The position numbers and the translations under genes were made by a program. Positions 37,867 to 49,334 of a stretch of 64,000 nt of DNA are shown piece by piece. Position 1 is the stretch's first letter. Each line of letters starts with the position of its first letter. This DNA comes from Chamaea fasciata (taxonomy: Eukaryota > Chordata > Aves > Passeriformes > Sylviidae). Location: positions 13,345,156-13,409,155 of the forward strand of contig JARCOQ010000002.1 of the NCBI GenBank assembly GCA_029207755.1. Direction: 5' to 3'. Below the pieces are notes generated by a model that searched no databases, was not told the origin of the DNA, and saw only the letters and a list, made by a program, of their open reading frames with translations.

Positions 37867-38199
37867 AAAGCAAGCTTCATCCATATCTGGGTCTAGTGCT
37901 CCAACTCCCCCCAAAAGAATGTTTGTCAACATTAAGTTTCTTGAATGATGAAAGAAAGCATGCTCTACTGCTCAGATCTGATAGTAGGATGTGTCAGTTT
38001 CTTGCAGTGCAATCACAATGCTTTGTTGGAACTCCAGCAACACAACAAGGAATTCAAATTGATGTTGTGCTGTTTTATAGGTCTGGTATTTTGTATTTAA
38101 GAATGCAAAAAATACTTGTTCTAAAGATGTTGCTTCTATATACATATATTTATGTATACATATATAGGTATGCATTTGCACATTTTTTCAACCGATAGA
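37867..38199. other. Unique spacer with TA-rich run
   Basis: No mobile element recognised. A 'tatatacatatatttatgtatacatatata' stretch lies at about 38137-38167. The frames at 37746-38198 run through it and are not supported. Confidence 0.5.
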
Positions 38200-38340
38200 C
38201 AATTTTCTTTAGGAATACTGGGTCAGTCATGGTGTTTTCAAGACTATTTTGAAGTCATGCTTATGTTAATCAATTTTCTTTAGGAATACTGGGTCAGTCA
38301 TGGTGTTTTCAAGACTATTTTGAAGTCATGCTTATGTTAA
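38200..38340. repeat. 71-bp tandem duplication, two essentially identical copies
   Basis: Copy 1 is 38200-38270 and copy 2 is 38271-38340. Each begins 'caattttctttaggaatact' and ends 'cttatgttaa'. I see no difference over the 70 bases compared. The unit is not simple sequence and matches no repeat known to me. Confidence 0.97.
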
Positions 38341-40375
38341 GCTATGTTACTGAGTGGAGAAGTTGTTCAGTTAACAGAGTATGACAAAAGAAGAAGACAA
38401 GAATAATCCTGTGATGCAGTAAGAAAAGGATATAGAGACTCAGTGAAGTACTGTATGGAGACACCATCATTGGTCTTTGTTCCTACCAGAATTATCAAGC
38501 AGGAGCTTGTGATTAGCTTGTGATATTATCTTAAAATGTGACAGGATGTCATGCACAGACTCTTTGCTTCATGTACATGTTCACATACCCATGCCATGCA
38601 CAAGGACTTCACTCCTTGTGGGGTGAGTATAGTTGCGGACCACTCTGTCCCTGAATAATTAGCAGATCTCCCAGCCGCCAGGGCATTCTGAGATGAGACC
38701 ACTAGCATATTTTAAACTTATCTTTAAAACATTAGGTGAGTACAGAATAGTAGAAAACTAGCTAAAATGCTGCACAAACTCTCATGATGTAGCAGGGATT
38801 TACAAGTTCAGTATGTGGTTAACCTTTTCCACGAGCAGTTTTTTGGCTTGCTCAAACTTAATAAAGCCTTCCCCTGCTTGGCACTAATGCTGTCTGCCAC
38901 CCACCTTAGAAAGTCACGTGCAGGAACAATTTTCATTTTCTGTGCCAATGAAATTAAATGGCTCTCCTAAACACTGCCTTTGCTTTGAGTGGTGTGATAC
39001 ACGTCTTGTTACACACTATTTCTTCTGTATCATTTTCTGTTTTAGGAGATCTAGCTACTTGGATCTTTCGTCTTATAGATTTGAACATCAGACCAAATTT
39101 TAATGCTCAAATGCATTCATAGACAAATCAGAAATGGATCGAGATTTGTCTTTAGTTTTCATCTGTGAGAACACTAACACAGAGAGTTCACCAGTTGCAC
39201 TCCAGAGCGAAAAATGTAAATAAGCTCAAATCAATTACCTGCTGAATAATGTAACACAAAGAAAAGCTTTTTGAGCTAGGCATGGAAATTGAATACTATG
39301 ATTTTATGCATGGTCCATGCCAAGGTCTCTGTTGAGATGGGATGAGTTTTTTTGGCAACCAGTTAGGAAAAGGAGGAAAAGCTGATTATTTTTATTGAAT
39401 TTTACTTTTGTATGCATGTGTCTGAGAAGACCCTTCCACTTTGCTATTGCACTGTGGTGTTAGATGTAAGCTCACATAAAGGTTTTGTTTTAAAATAAAT
39501 GGATATGGCTTTGGTAATTGCATACTGATGAGTTTATAAATGTCTTAAAAGAGTTTTCGTATCTCCTGTCAATTTGATAAAAAACCACCAGTCTGTACAG
39601 AGTTTCAGGAAAGCCAAGCCTGTTGCAAAATATACTTTGCCAAAATGGGACTGAGTATTTAAAAGAAGTTGTTTATGAGAAATATTTTGTTGTTTATTAA
39701 CGATATTTGATCTCATACAGAAGGACAAGAAGATTTTGAGGGGATATAGGTCTATGGTGAAATAGGAACTGCTGTTAGACACTGGGAAAAGGTCATGAAT
39801 TTCAACTGCTTCAAAGACTCATGTTTTCCAGATGTATGAAATGAATTCTGAAAAGATACCATTCAGCTAATAATAAGAAAGAATTTGGATGTGATAAAAG
39901 TAATACTAGCAAGAAGAAGTTGTTCTTGAGCATACTTGAGTTTAGCATCTTTCAACTTATTTTGAAAGCAGCTGTATTTGGCTAACATGATTCGTGCAGA
40001 TGGACCAGCAATAGCAAAACCACTGCTGTGCATAAATGCAAGGTAATTTGGAGATCTGTCCTTGATGGCAAGCCAGGGGTTGGAAACAGATAACACACAG
40101 ATGTCGGTGTGGGTAGGCAGCACACTGACAGTGACCACTGGTGTACGTGTGTTACAGTGATTTAGTGGAATCACTTCACTGTTTGTGTGCTTTCTGCCCA
40201 AGTTTGCTTTACTCCTGCACCTTGCCTGTCCCCCACCCCCAAAAATATGACTATGACTGACATAATTTCCAGCTCTTGTGTGGGTGAAAACTTTGACCAG
40301 GATAGTATTATTCTTGATTCTACTATAATGTAAACCTCTAGGCTATAATCTGAATGTTATAAATTGGGTTTTGTT
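38341..40375. other. Unique non-coding DNA
   Basis: No mobile element or supported exon recognised over about 2 kb. The open frames at 38526-38708, 39534-39782 and 39863-40201 on the minus strand carry no motif. Confidence 0.55.
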
Positions 40376-40757
40376 GGGTTCAGCTCTGTTCAGCCTGCAG
40401 TGGAGGAGCCTGAGGGGACAACTCATTACACTCAGAGCTTCCTCGTGAGGAGAAGAGGAGGAGCAGATACTGATCTCTGCTCTGTGGTGGTCAATGACAG
40501 GACCCAAGGGAAGGGCTTGAAGTTGTGTCAGTGGTTTAGGTTGGATATCAGGAAAAGTTTCTTCATTTAGAGAGTGATTTGGCCCTGGAACAGACTCCCC
40601 AGGGAAATGGTCCCAGCCTCAAGTCTTCCAGAGCTCACAAAGCTTTTGGACAACTCTTTAGGGACACTGTGTAGTTGTTCTGTGAAGGGCCAGGAGTTGG
40701 ATTTGAATTATTCCTTTGGGTATCTTCCAACTCAGGATTATTTTGTGATTCCATGCC
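40376..40757 (+). mobile_element. CR1: CR1 LINE 3' end
   Basis: Plus-sense CR1 of a different subfamily from most here. Blocks include 'gttcagcctgcagtggaggagcctgaggggaca', 'ggttggatatcaggaaaag', 'ggccctggaacagactccccagggaaatggtc', and the tail 'tatcttccaactcaggattattttgtgattccatg'. The end of its ORF2 can still be read across a stop: KGLKLCQWFRLDIRKSFF, then WPWNRLPREMV. Confidence 0.9.
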
Positions 40758-41312
40758 TCTCCATGGAGCCTTCCCTTCTCCAGGCTGATCAGTCCCATCT
40801 CTCTCAATATGTTCTCATAGGAGAGGTGCTTCAGTCCTCTGATCATTTTTGTGCCCTCTTTTGGACTTACTCCAGCAGGTTCACATCCTTTTTATGTTGA
40901 GGACCCCAGAGCTGGACTCTCACCAGAGCAGAGGGGAGGGGCAGAATCCCCTCCCTACCCTGCTGCCCATGGGCTTTGAATTCAGCCCAGGGTAAGTTTG
41001 ACTTTCCAGGGCTGCCAGCAGACATAGCAGCAGTCATGTTGAGCTTCCAATCCATCAACACTGCCAGGTCCTTCTCCTCAGGGCTGCTCTCAATCCCTTC
41101 TCCATCCAGCCTGTATTTGTGCTTGGCATTGCCCTGACCAGTATGCAGCACCTTGCACTTCGCCTTGTTGGACCTCATGAGTTTTGTACAGGCCCGTCTC
41201 TCCAGCCCGTCCAGGTCCCTTTGGATCCATCCCTTCCCCCCAGAATGTGGCTGCATTGCAGAGCTCAGTGTCTGCCAGCATGCTGAGGGCACACTTGGTC
41301 CCACTGCATTTT
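40758..41312 (-). mobile_element. CR1: CR1 LINE, internal fragment lacking its 3' end
   Basis: Reverse-sense CR1 that starts abruptly on the left inside ORF2 ('gagccttcccttctccaggctgatcag') and runs to about 41312 upstream in ORF2. The 3' UTR and tail are absent, which is unusual for a LINE copy because target-primed copying starts at the 3' end. It faces the plus-sense CR1 with only a few bases between them. Confidence 0.9.
40867..41304 (-). pseudogene. CR1 ORF2 C-terminal reverse-transcriptase remnant
   Basis: A 145-codon minus-strand open frame within the CR1. It keeps the post-catalytic RT region: QRDLDGLERRAC, NKAKCKVLHTGQGNAKHKYRL and EKDLAVLMDWKLNM, the usual C-terminal blocks of CR1 ORF2, then the degraded 'SALVRVQLWGPQHKKD' segment. 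It lacks the catalytic FADD region and has no start of its own, so it is a fragment and not a gene. Confidence 0.85.
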
Positions 41313-44300
41313 ACTTTTCTGTTTGTGTTATAGCTTTCATGATTCACCTTGACAAGGTCACTGCTTTGTGCTGGAACATGTAGTGAATTCAAGATGTTAG
41401 AGAGATTTTGTCTTGTGCTTTTGGACAAATCCTCCAAAGGACTAGTGATCAAACCAAGGTACAGTTCAAACAGTACGTTTCAGTCAGTACCAAAAAAAAC
41501 CCTAACAAATCAAAACCCCAGACTAAAACTGTCAGGCACTATGCCTTGGGTTAGTATGGCAAGATGAGAATTTTGAGATTTAACAATCCATGTTAAGCAT
41601 TTGGAGTTTTAGGAGGTACAAAGGAATGCAATCTCTGTGAACAAAAATATCTTAAGAGGCATATTATAATAATTATTTGTTGATGAAATAAGAAATGGTA
41701 GAGCTAAAATTGTGAGAGTAGTATGATATACTTCAGAAAACAAAGTATTTTCTAATTGGGTAGATGATAACAAAGTTGTGCAATATGTTACAGTGGTGAA
41801 TTAAACTGTGTGTAGATGATATATTTAATTTTTTAATCAGATATAGTTGAGTTTTTTACATGACAGGAATTTTGATAAGGTAGTTTTGAGGTGGCCAATG
41901 TAGAAATGAGGTAGATTAATGCTTGCTTTAATAAAGTTTTTCTCGATGTAGCTACATAAATTAGGTAAATGAGAAAAAGGTATGTTTGGAGTAATCTCTG
42001 GGAAAACATTGCCCACTATTTTTTAGTCATCTTGCTTTCCCAAGCCAAGGATATTCAAAAAAACAAAAAAAAATCATGAATTTTAGCTTCATGGAAATCT
42101 ATTTGTGCCTCTAGTAAAGGATTACATTTTGTATTTATTTCTTCTTAAGCAAATTTGACTTTTTCAAGGATAGATTAAAATCTGCCTGGCCTTGTAAGAT
42201 TCCAAAACATAGCAGTAATTAATTGAATTTTCTCTACCTTCTATTTAACCTAATGGTCAGCATGGGAAATGTATTTTTATTGATCACAGTAATGACAGAA
42301 GGTAGCATTTTGATGTGTCCTAACCTAGTTTTTGTGAGGTGGTACATTATTTTGTCCATATATCATGATGTCTTACATTATCATTTTCCTTTCCAAGACA
42401 GTGCCTAAAGCACTTTAATTATTAATTTAAAATTGGTAGGTTTTTTTCTAGACGTCTACTTTTAGATAGCATGCTGTCCCCATTTGTGTTTGTTTTCATG
42501 TGTGTTTGTTTTCATGTGTATTTGTTACAATTTTTATCATGCTTAAATATAAAAGACAATTTTTTGGCTGCTCTATCAATAATTCTCTATGAAAATAATA
42601 GTTTTCTAGAGCATGCCACAGCAGGAATTTCCTCCTTCTAGTTATGCAATACCAAAGGGAAAACCTCCTACTGGTTAATTTATGTGTAAAAACTGCTTCA
42701 GTGTACATGTCAAGTGATGCTTTAGCACTTAATGCTAAATTAATCCACATACTAATGTTTGTGTAACTATTGACAATTGTTGTGACCTCTGGTTGAGTCT
42801 TTAAAGAGATGAGTATGTTTAATTATCAACAGTAGATCTTATCTGTAATTACCATAGAGAATAAATTATAAGCTATCGAAGAGAAATAACAACAGGGGAA
42901 CAGAGCTAATGACATTTGCTCTCCTTCAGTGGATGGAAGAACACAGAATAAGGGTTAACATTAGGTGGTGACCTGGATGCATTTTCAAAGGAATTTAATT
43001 TTTAACATGTAGGGAAAAAAATCAACCCATAAACTGAAGTTAAAAATTCTCCCTCACTCAAAGTGATCAGTTAAATCCTTAGTGGACTGGATAGTAAAAA
43101 TAGTTATCTCATATAAGTCAGTGTTAATTTATACTGAAGTGAAGCTCAGTTTTGATAAATATTTTCTAGGTGAAGATGGGAAACTACTCTAGGTTCATAT
43201 AGATGAGAAAAAAAACCTTCTCAGAATTGTAGTGAAAGATCAATACGCAAAGTGAAACTTGTCATGACAGTGGTTACTCATGGAATACTTTCATATATCA
43301 GTGAAATTCATATGAAAATTCAGTAAATTTGAGGTACACCTTCCTTCGAGGATCAGGATGAGTACTTTTTTTTCCAGAAAATTATGATTATGGTTTATGG
43401 AGAACTTTTTCCCTCAAGAAATTTTACAATTTGTATAAAACTCCTTCATTGCTCTACCCCTCAGTAACATTCTAGGAAAAATTTGCCTCCTGATATTTCA
43501 TACCTGTCATTAAAATACAAAAAATAAATCTTGAGAATCTGTACACAGTATACAAGACAGATAGTCTTGGAGGTAAAGTAAAATAGTCATGGCACTGACC
43601 TTCTGCTGTCCACACTCCAAATTCTGGCTTAATCCCGTGCTGAGGACAGGAAAATCTAAATCTAGGAGGTCCTAGACTGCCATCACCTCTGAAAAAGGAA
43701 GCATTGCAGATGATGTTGCCTATAATTATCCAAAGGAGCAATTCTCATTCCATCACACTTGGAATTTCTACTAGCCACTTGATGAGGTTTACTAATAATT
43801 CCAAAGGTTTATTCACAAAAAGTGTATTTCTATCCCTCTTATCCAGTAATGCAGGCACTGGTTTTCAAAAAAATAGGTTTAACCCAGTAACATCAAATAT
43901 CTTTAAATCAAATAATACAATGGCCTTAACATTGCAACCTTCATATGTTTCAAATGAGCATTTTTCTTAAAGCATCACCATAGTTTTAACAATTTCTTGT
44001 AAAGTCATTGATTTTATGTTGCTTCAGGGAAGGTGTAATTTATTACTGTTAATTATCTTTCTGTGATTACATGAAAGGTTCCTTGTTGCCGCTAATTTAT
44101 TAACCTATCAGAAAGTATCCTTCCTTTTAGAAGAGATGATGAGGGGTTTTTATAACGTCTATCTGACATCTCTAGTTGTCATGTGAAACAAGATCTGGGA
44201 TGTGAATATTATAGAAATTATTTTTGCGTCATTCCCCTGTAAATGTCCTGTTCAAGTCAGTCTCAGCACAGTCAAGTGTTGGGGAAATTATTCAGTCTTT

Positions 44301-45980
44301 TCAGCCTCTGCTTCTGCACTGGGGGCTTAGTGGCTGCGTTAGTGTTACTGTACTTGGTTAACAGTTGAATTTTGTGACATGTCATTGGAAAAAATTGAAA
44401 GGTTTTTAGGCTTAGGAGGAAAGTTTATGGAGAAGGTTTTTTGCTACAAATCTAAGTAAGTTCCTCATACATGCAGAGAAAAGCCCACAATGTTGTCACC
44501 CAGCAATTGCCAAGCACTGGGACAATATTCATCTGGCAGTTCACTGTTGGTCATGGACATGTACAGCACTCTTGCTACTCAGTGATGCTGCTGTGAGAAA
44601 TCAGCTCACTGGTGAGTCCAAGAGTGAGGTTTGTTTTCTGCTGGCTCTGTGGTGACTGCTGCAGAGGTGGCTCTGATCAGCAACCATGGGAGGGAGCACA
44701 GAGCAGTGAGGAAACAAAACCCTGGTGCTAATCATTCCTGTTGATAGCCTCAAGATTCCAGCTGGAAATGAGGGCTCACCTTCTTTATCCATGGTTAGTA
44801 TTGGAAGCATTGTTGATCTTTGCCTGAGATAACTTCTGGGGTTTTTGTTCTTCCAGTTGATTTCCAACAGTGGCATAGGTAGTTCTACTTTTTAAAAATT
44901 TGTTCCTGGTTATCTCCCAGTGTTCCTTTTCTCTTCTCCCCTCTTTTTGTTTGCGTGCTTATCTGGTGCTGCTCCACAGCTGTTGTGCTGATGCAATATG
45001 TGTCACACTACTCTTCAATTAGGTACTGAAGAGCATCTCCACACCCATAAGGAACTTGGAAAGACAGTAGAAAGTCCTGAAGCCCAAGTAATGCCCTTCT
45101 GGGCTACTCTCAGGCCATTACATGGATCACCAGCCCATCAGGACCTGTCTGGAATTCACAGGGACAGGTGGGTACACAAGCCGACAACTCCTAAGAACAA
45201 TAAGTTTGTTCAGGCTCCTATGAGTGCTATCTCAGCTGAGACATCAGCCTCAGGGTTCAGACATGAAAACCATCTCAGGGTGTCTTGGGGAGCAGTTTTG
45301 AAAACCATCTTTCATACTAAGAGGGGTTGCTGCTTTGGGGTGAGACACATTGTGGGATGTAGGGGAAAACCAGCTTGATACCACACAGGATTTACAGGGT
45401 ATTTAGGGCAGGAATCAATGGTAGGAAAAGGGAGGCATTCAAGTGATTTTTGGAGGAACAGAAATGAGAAAAAAAGAGAGAGGGATTAAGGGATTAGAAG
45501 GGATCATCTCATGTAAATAGTTTGGTCTGCACTCTTGCCTGGCCTTGCCCTGCAACTGATCACCTGCCTGTCACCCTTGTAATTTTTTTTTTTTTTTTCA
45601 CAGCTCTTCCCAAGGTAGGAGGTCCCTCTTCTCTTTTGTGTGCAGGGGTATCTATGTGCAGCAACTAGAGTCAGAGCATGGGTTGGAGGGCCCATGTGTC
45701 CACAGTCCCAGGGACTGGAATGAGTGTAAGTCTGTGAGCCTGTGTGTGAGCAACAGTAACAGTAAAGGCAAATGAGTTGATGAGTACAATTTACCCAGGA
45801 GCAAGATGTTGAGCAGGTCTCTATGCCTGACTCTAGCTGTGAAAGTATCTGGGTGCCTCTAGGGGCAAAAGCATGGAGGGCATTAGTTGTTGGGGCCTGG
45901 AAAGTTCTGGCCCAGCTCTGTGTGTGATGAGTGAGAGTCTCTGCCAGCAATGGGTGTGGGGCTGCAGCTTTGGGGACTAA
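41313..45980. other. Long unique non-coding stretch
   Basis: About 4.7 kb with no identified mobile element. It includes a short 18-bp-period GT-rich duplication near 42486-42525 and an 18-bp T-run near 45582-45599. The 126-codon (44998-45378) and 148-codon (45504-45950) frames have no recognisable domain. 44600-45980 is GC-richer and could be an unrecognised old repeat. Confidence 0.5.
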
Positions 45981-46115
45981 TGGAATGGAATCATAGAGTG
46001 GCCTGTGTTGGAAGGGGCCTTAAAGATCATCTGACATGTCAGGGGCACCTTTCACTAGACCAGGTTGCTCCAAGCCCCATCCAATCTGGCCTCATATATG
46101 TCCAGATACCAGCAT
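45981..46115 (-). mobile_element. CR1: CR1 LINE fragment
   Basis: Reverse-sense CR1 3' end: 'tggaatcatagagtggcctgtgttggaaggggccttaaagatcatc', 'cactagaccaggttgctccaagccccatccaatctggcc'. About 135 bp, 5'-truncated. Confidence 0.92.
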
Positions 46116-46194
46116 CTGTTGAGCTTGGAATCCATCTGCAAACCTGGAACCACTGCAGCCTGGTGTCAACCCAGCTGTGGTAAGAGTGAAATTT

Positions 46195-46574
46195 GGTAAT
46201 TGTCGCTCTAATTGGAATGGTGGTAGAAATGACACACAGACTCTCAGGTTTGTAAGCAAATGAGAGTGATCTTTGCTCTTTGAAATCCTCTTTTATAGAC
46301 AGTTCCAAAAGAATAAAGTTTCATTGGACAGCAAACCAACACAACACCATCACTGGACAGTTATGAACACCCCTCAATCATTTCTTGCAAGTAAACAACA
46401 GGGAGAAAAACAACACCTGCAAGTGTTGTTTTATTTTCTCCGAGGACTGTTTGAATTCCTCCTCACAATTTCTCAGGCCACAATTTCTCAGGCCAGTGTG
46501 AGAAATTTGTGTGACTATTTCACACAGACACTGTGCTGCTGCCCAATTTCTCGCATTCAGCATCTACAAGTAAT
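46195..46574 (-). mobile_element. Solo LTR, ERVK-like, imperfect 6-bp TSD
   Basis: A 368-bp LTR at 46201-46568 reads TGTCGCTCTAATTGG...GCATCTACA on the plus strand. The flanks GGTAAT (46195-46200) and AGTAAT (46569-46574) differ at one base. On the minus strand 'gtctataaaagagg' near 46300 is a clear TATA box, followed by U5-like 'gagagtctgtgtgtcatttctacc'. The orientation is minus. A 15-bp tandem duplication (cacaatttctcaggc) lies at 46464-46493 inside it. Confidence 0.83.
46464..46493. repeat. 15-bp tandem duplication within an LTR
   Basis: Two identical 15-bp units, 46464-46478 and 46479-46493, in what would be U3 of the LTR. Duplications in U3 are common in retroviral enhancers; any such role here is inference. 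Confidence 0.9.
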
Positions 46575-47345
46575 TTGACTAATCAGTGAGCCATTGAAAG
46601 TAGAGCTCTGCACTTTAGTATTCTTATGGCTTTTGTGCATATTTACGTATTTTAATTGGAAAAAATACATATTTTTGGCACCTGGTGTTTTTACATGCTG
46701 CTTAGCTGTGGGATATGAATATATTGAAGTTTATGAAATAATCTAAATAATAACATAGCTATTAATTCAATGTTGTTGTGAAAAGATTGACACAACTTGA
46801 ATGCTCTCAATGTATTCCTACCCACCTTTCTTATTGAGTTATTAATCTGCATATAAAAATAATGTTGAATTACTGCTTCCAAATGAGGAATCAACTGTGT
46901 AGGGCATGTTGAAAATAGTGGTCTCTCTAGTCTGCCAAGCAAAGACAACAAGATCCAACAGCTGGAAGTTTAAGTCACCACAGTCCAAACTGGAAAGACA
47001 GTGAAAACTGCTGACAACAAGGGCAAGCAACTGTAGAAACAGATTACTCAGAGCCATAGTAAATCCTTCATATTCTTGTTTTTGTCATTCTTAGGAATGT
47101 CACCTGATTTGTCAGATACTGAAATAATATGAAAGTGATAGATAGATATCTAATAAATGATTCAGACTGAGCTAGCTCAAGAGAAGAAACTGCAAGTGAT
47201 GGCTACCTTTGCCTAAAATCTCTAAGATAAATTAAATTCAGGTTAAAAATCTCAGGGAGCCAGTGGGTTACAATGTCGCTGTAATTGGCTAACGTAAATT
47301 CTCATAGCCCCTATGGTGTGAAGAGGCATATTTTTGGTGACATAA
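46575..47345. other. Unique non-coding DNA
   Basis: No mobile element or supported exon recognised. A short (GATA)-like run occurs near 47139-47150. Confidence 0.5.
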
Positions 47346-47507
47346 TTCAACTAGAAAAAGCATGTGACTGGTACATTTATCCATTGCTATTGTCAATTCT
47401 ACCAGAGCAATGACTTCCATGTCATGTTCAACTAGAAAAAGCATGTGACTGGTACATTTATCCATTGCTATTGTCAGTTCTACCAGAGCAATGGCTTCCA
47501 TGTCATG
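47346..47507. repeat. 81-bp tandem duplication, two copies
   Basis: Copy 1 (47346-47426) and copy 2 (47427-47507) begin 'ttcaactagaaaaagcatgt' and end 'ttccatgtcatg', differing at two sites I can see (caattct/cagttct and atgactt/atggctt). As 81 is a multiple of three, a minus-strand open frame shows a repeated 27-residue block. I see no other sign of coding. Confidence 0.96.
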
Positions 47508-49075
47508 GGCTGGATTGTGAAAGGCTTGTTGGTGCTCACAACAGGATCTTGGTCTTTAGTATACCTTGGCCTGGTTAAAGGCTTTTTCAGTTCCCCTGTG
47601 ACTCAGGGGTACACAGCTGGTGTTAAATAGTCAAGCCCTTGGACCAGAGAAGTTGATTCTATCAGAAATGGTACAGCTTACTTTTTAGGAGGATGTGATA
47701 ATGGTACCTTGCATGTGTAGTATAGAGCTGTAGAAGCTTCATGTATAATTACAATTTTGAAAGTATGTTTGGATATGTTCAGTGCCAGCACACAACTTTG
47801 TTACTTTTGTAAATGTTTAATTTATTTCTTGAGTGATTTTCTCAGAACAAAACAAGAACCACCTATAGTGATGAAGTTCCTCTTACTACGGTTAATAACA
47901 GTGACTATTATAAAATGAACATAGAGCTGGGGGGAGTTTTTTTGATAGAATGAAGCACAAGAAAAGGAATAAAAGCAAGTAGAGTGCTTGTCAGAAATGG
48001 ATGACAGAGAAACTGTAATAGGAGGAAAGAATTCAGTTAAATTACATGCTTGAAAACACATGGCTAATAGATCGAGGAGAGATACATCAGTTACAATAAT
48101 GTGGATCAATAACTGATCTTTGCAAAGAGGCATAAGAGACAAATTTGTGTCATTAATGAGAAAGAATAAAATACAGTCAAGAAGTCAAAAGCGTGCATCA
48201 TCAAAAATTAAGTGAGACTGAGTGATGAAACAAATCAAACTTCTATTCAGTGTGAAGTTTTGTGGTCTTGTTAATGGCCCTCCTTAGCTTTATTGGGAAA
48301 GAAGAATACCCTTTTGGAAGAAATAAATGTGCTTTCATTTGGAAGTAGAAAATTAATAGCTTTTTAAAATTCAAAACAAATCCTTGTGTCTGAACCTAAA
48401 ACGTTATTTGTTATCCAATGCTTAAATGTGTAAAGCTGATGAATAAAGAATGTAGCTAGCAAAGAATTCTGGACAGCTATAACTAATGAAGCAAAATACA
48501 ATTGCTTTGGAAGAAAAAAAAAGAGAAGAGGTGAACGGGGAGATTTAAGACTGACAAATGAGAAATATTTTACAGGTATATAAAATGATGAAGTCTATAT
48601 CTTACTAGAGTTTTTCTGTTGTTGTGGGAGACTCAAATGGCATAGAACAAAAGAAAATCATAATCTGTATCCCTAGTGATTAATGAAAAATTGAAAAACT
48701 TGACTCAATGCCTAGAATAGTGAGGATTTTCAAGTGGGTGTCTCTGTAGAGGAGCTGAAAGGAGCAATCAGAAAAAAAAAAAAGGTAATTTTTACACGCA
48801 TCAATACATTTACAAGGAAAAATTATTGACAGAAAAACAAAAAGAAATTGTAATGGCACAATAAGAAATACGAATACTTATCTCATTTCCATGAATAGCA
48901 GTTCCAATATTGTTACTATAAAATATGGTATACATTTAAAATTTTACAACAGGAACAGTAGTGTGTGACTTGGAGGGTCAAGCTCTCGGCAAAATGAAGT
49001 CTTGGGTTCTCTATTGGAATTTTTCAGATTTATAAGAATTTGTCAGATTTAAACCCTTTCTCCTCCTCTTTCCAG
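47508..49075. other. Unique AT-rich non-coding DNA
   Basis: No mobile element or supported exon recognised. A-run near 48773-48783. Confidence 0.55.
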
Positions 49076-49334
49076 ACACTGGCCTCTGGCCCACATGTCC
49101 TAACCTTTACAGTCTTAATGGTTTTGTGATGTATCCCTCTGTCATGGATATAGGAGTGTCCTGTTTGCAGCTCAGTTCCCCTCTGGAAGAAAACCATCTG
49201 AGAGGTCTGAAAAAGTTCCTGGATTTTTTTCCAGCAGGGAACTCCCATTATGTACACACATGCTACTGGAGCCCAGAGTTTTATTGTCTAACGCCATTAA
49301 AGATTAAAAAGCAGAGGGCTAAATCTTCCCCAAG
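49076..49334 (+). CDS. Candidate internal exon, unidentified
   Basis: A 259-bp segment bounded by a strong acceptor (the pyrimidine tract 'cctttctcctcctctttccag' ending at 49075) and a consensus donor (CCCCAAG|GTAAGA, GT at 49335). One frame stays open across the whole segment for 86 codons, beginning TGLWPTCPNLYSLNG and including KKFLDFFPAGNSHYV near the middle. I recognise no domain or family. The minus strand is also partly open, and no neighbouring exon could be matched to it. It may be an exon of a coding or non-coding transcript or only a chance splice-site pair. Confidence 0.22.

Noticed and set aside
40376..41312. Twin-priming inversion of a single CR1
   Set aside because: Twin priming puts the inverted segment on the 5' side of the 3' part. 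Here the opposite-strand piece lies beyond the 3' tail, so two separate copies or a later rearrangement fit better.
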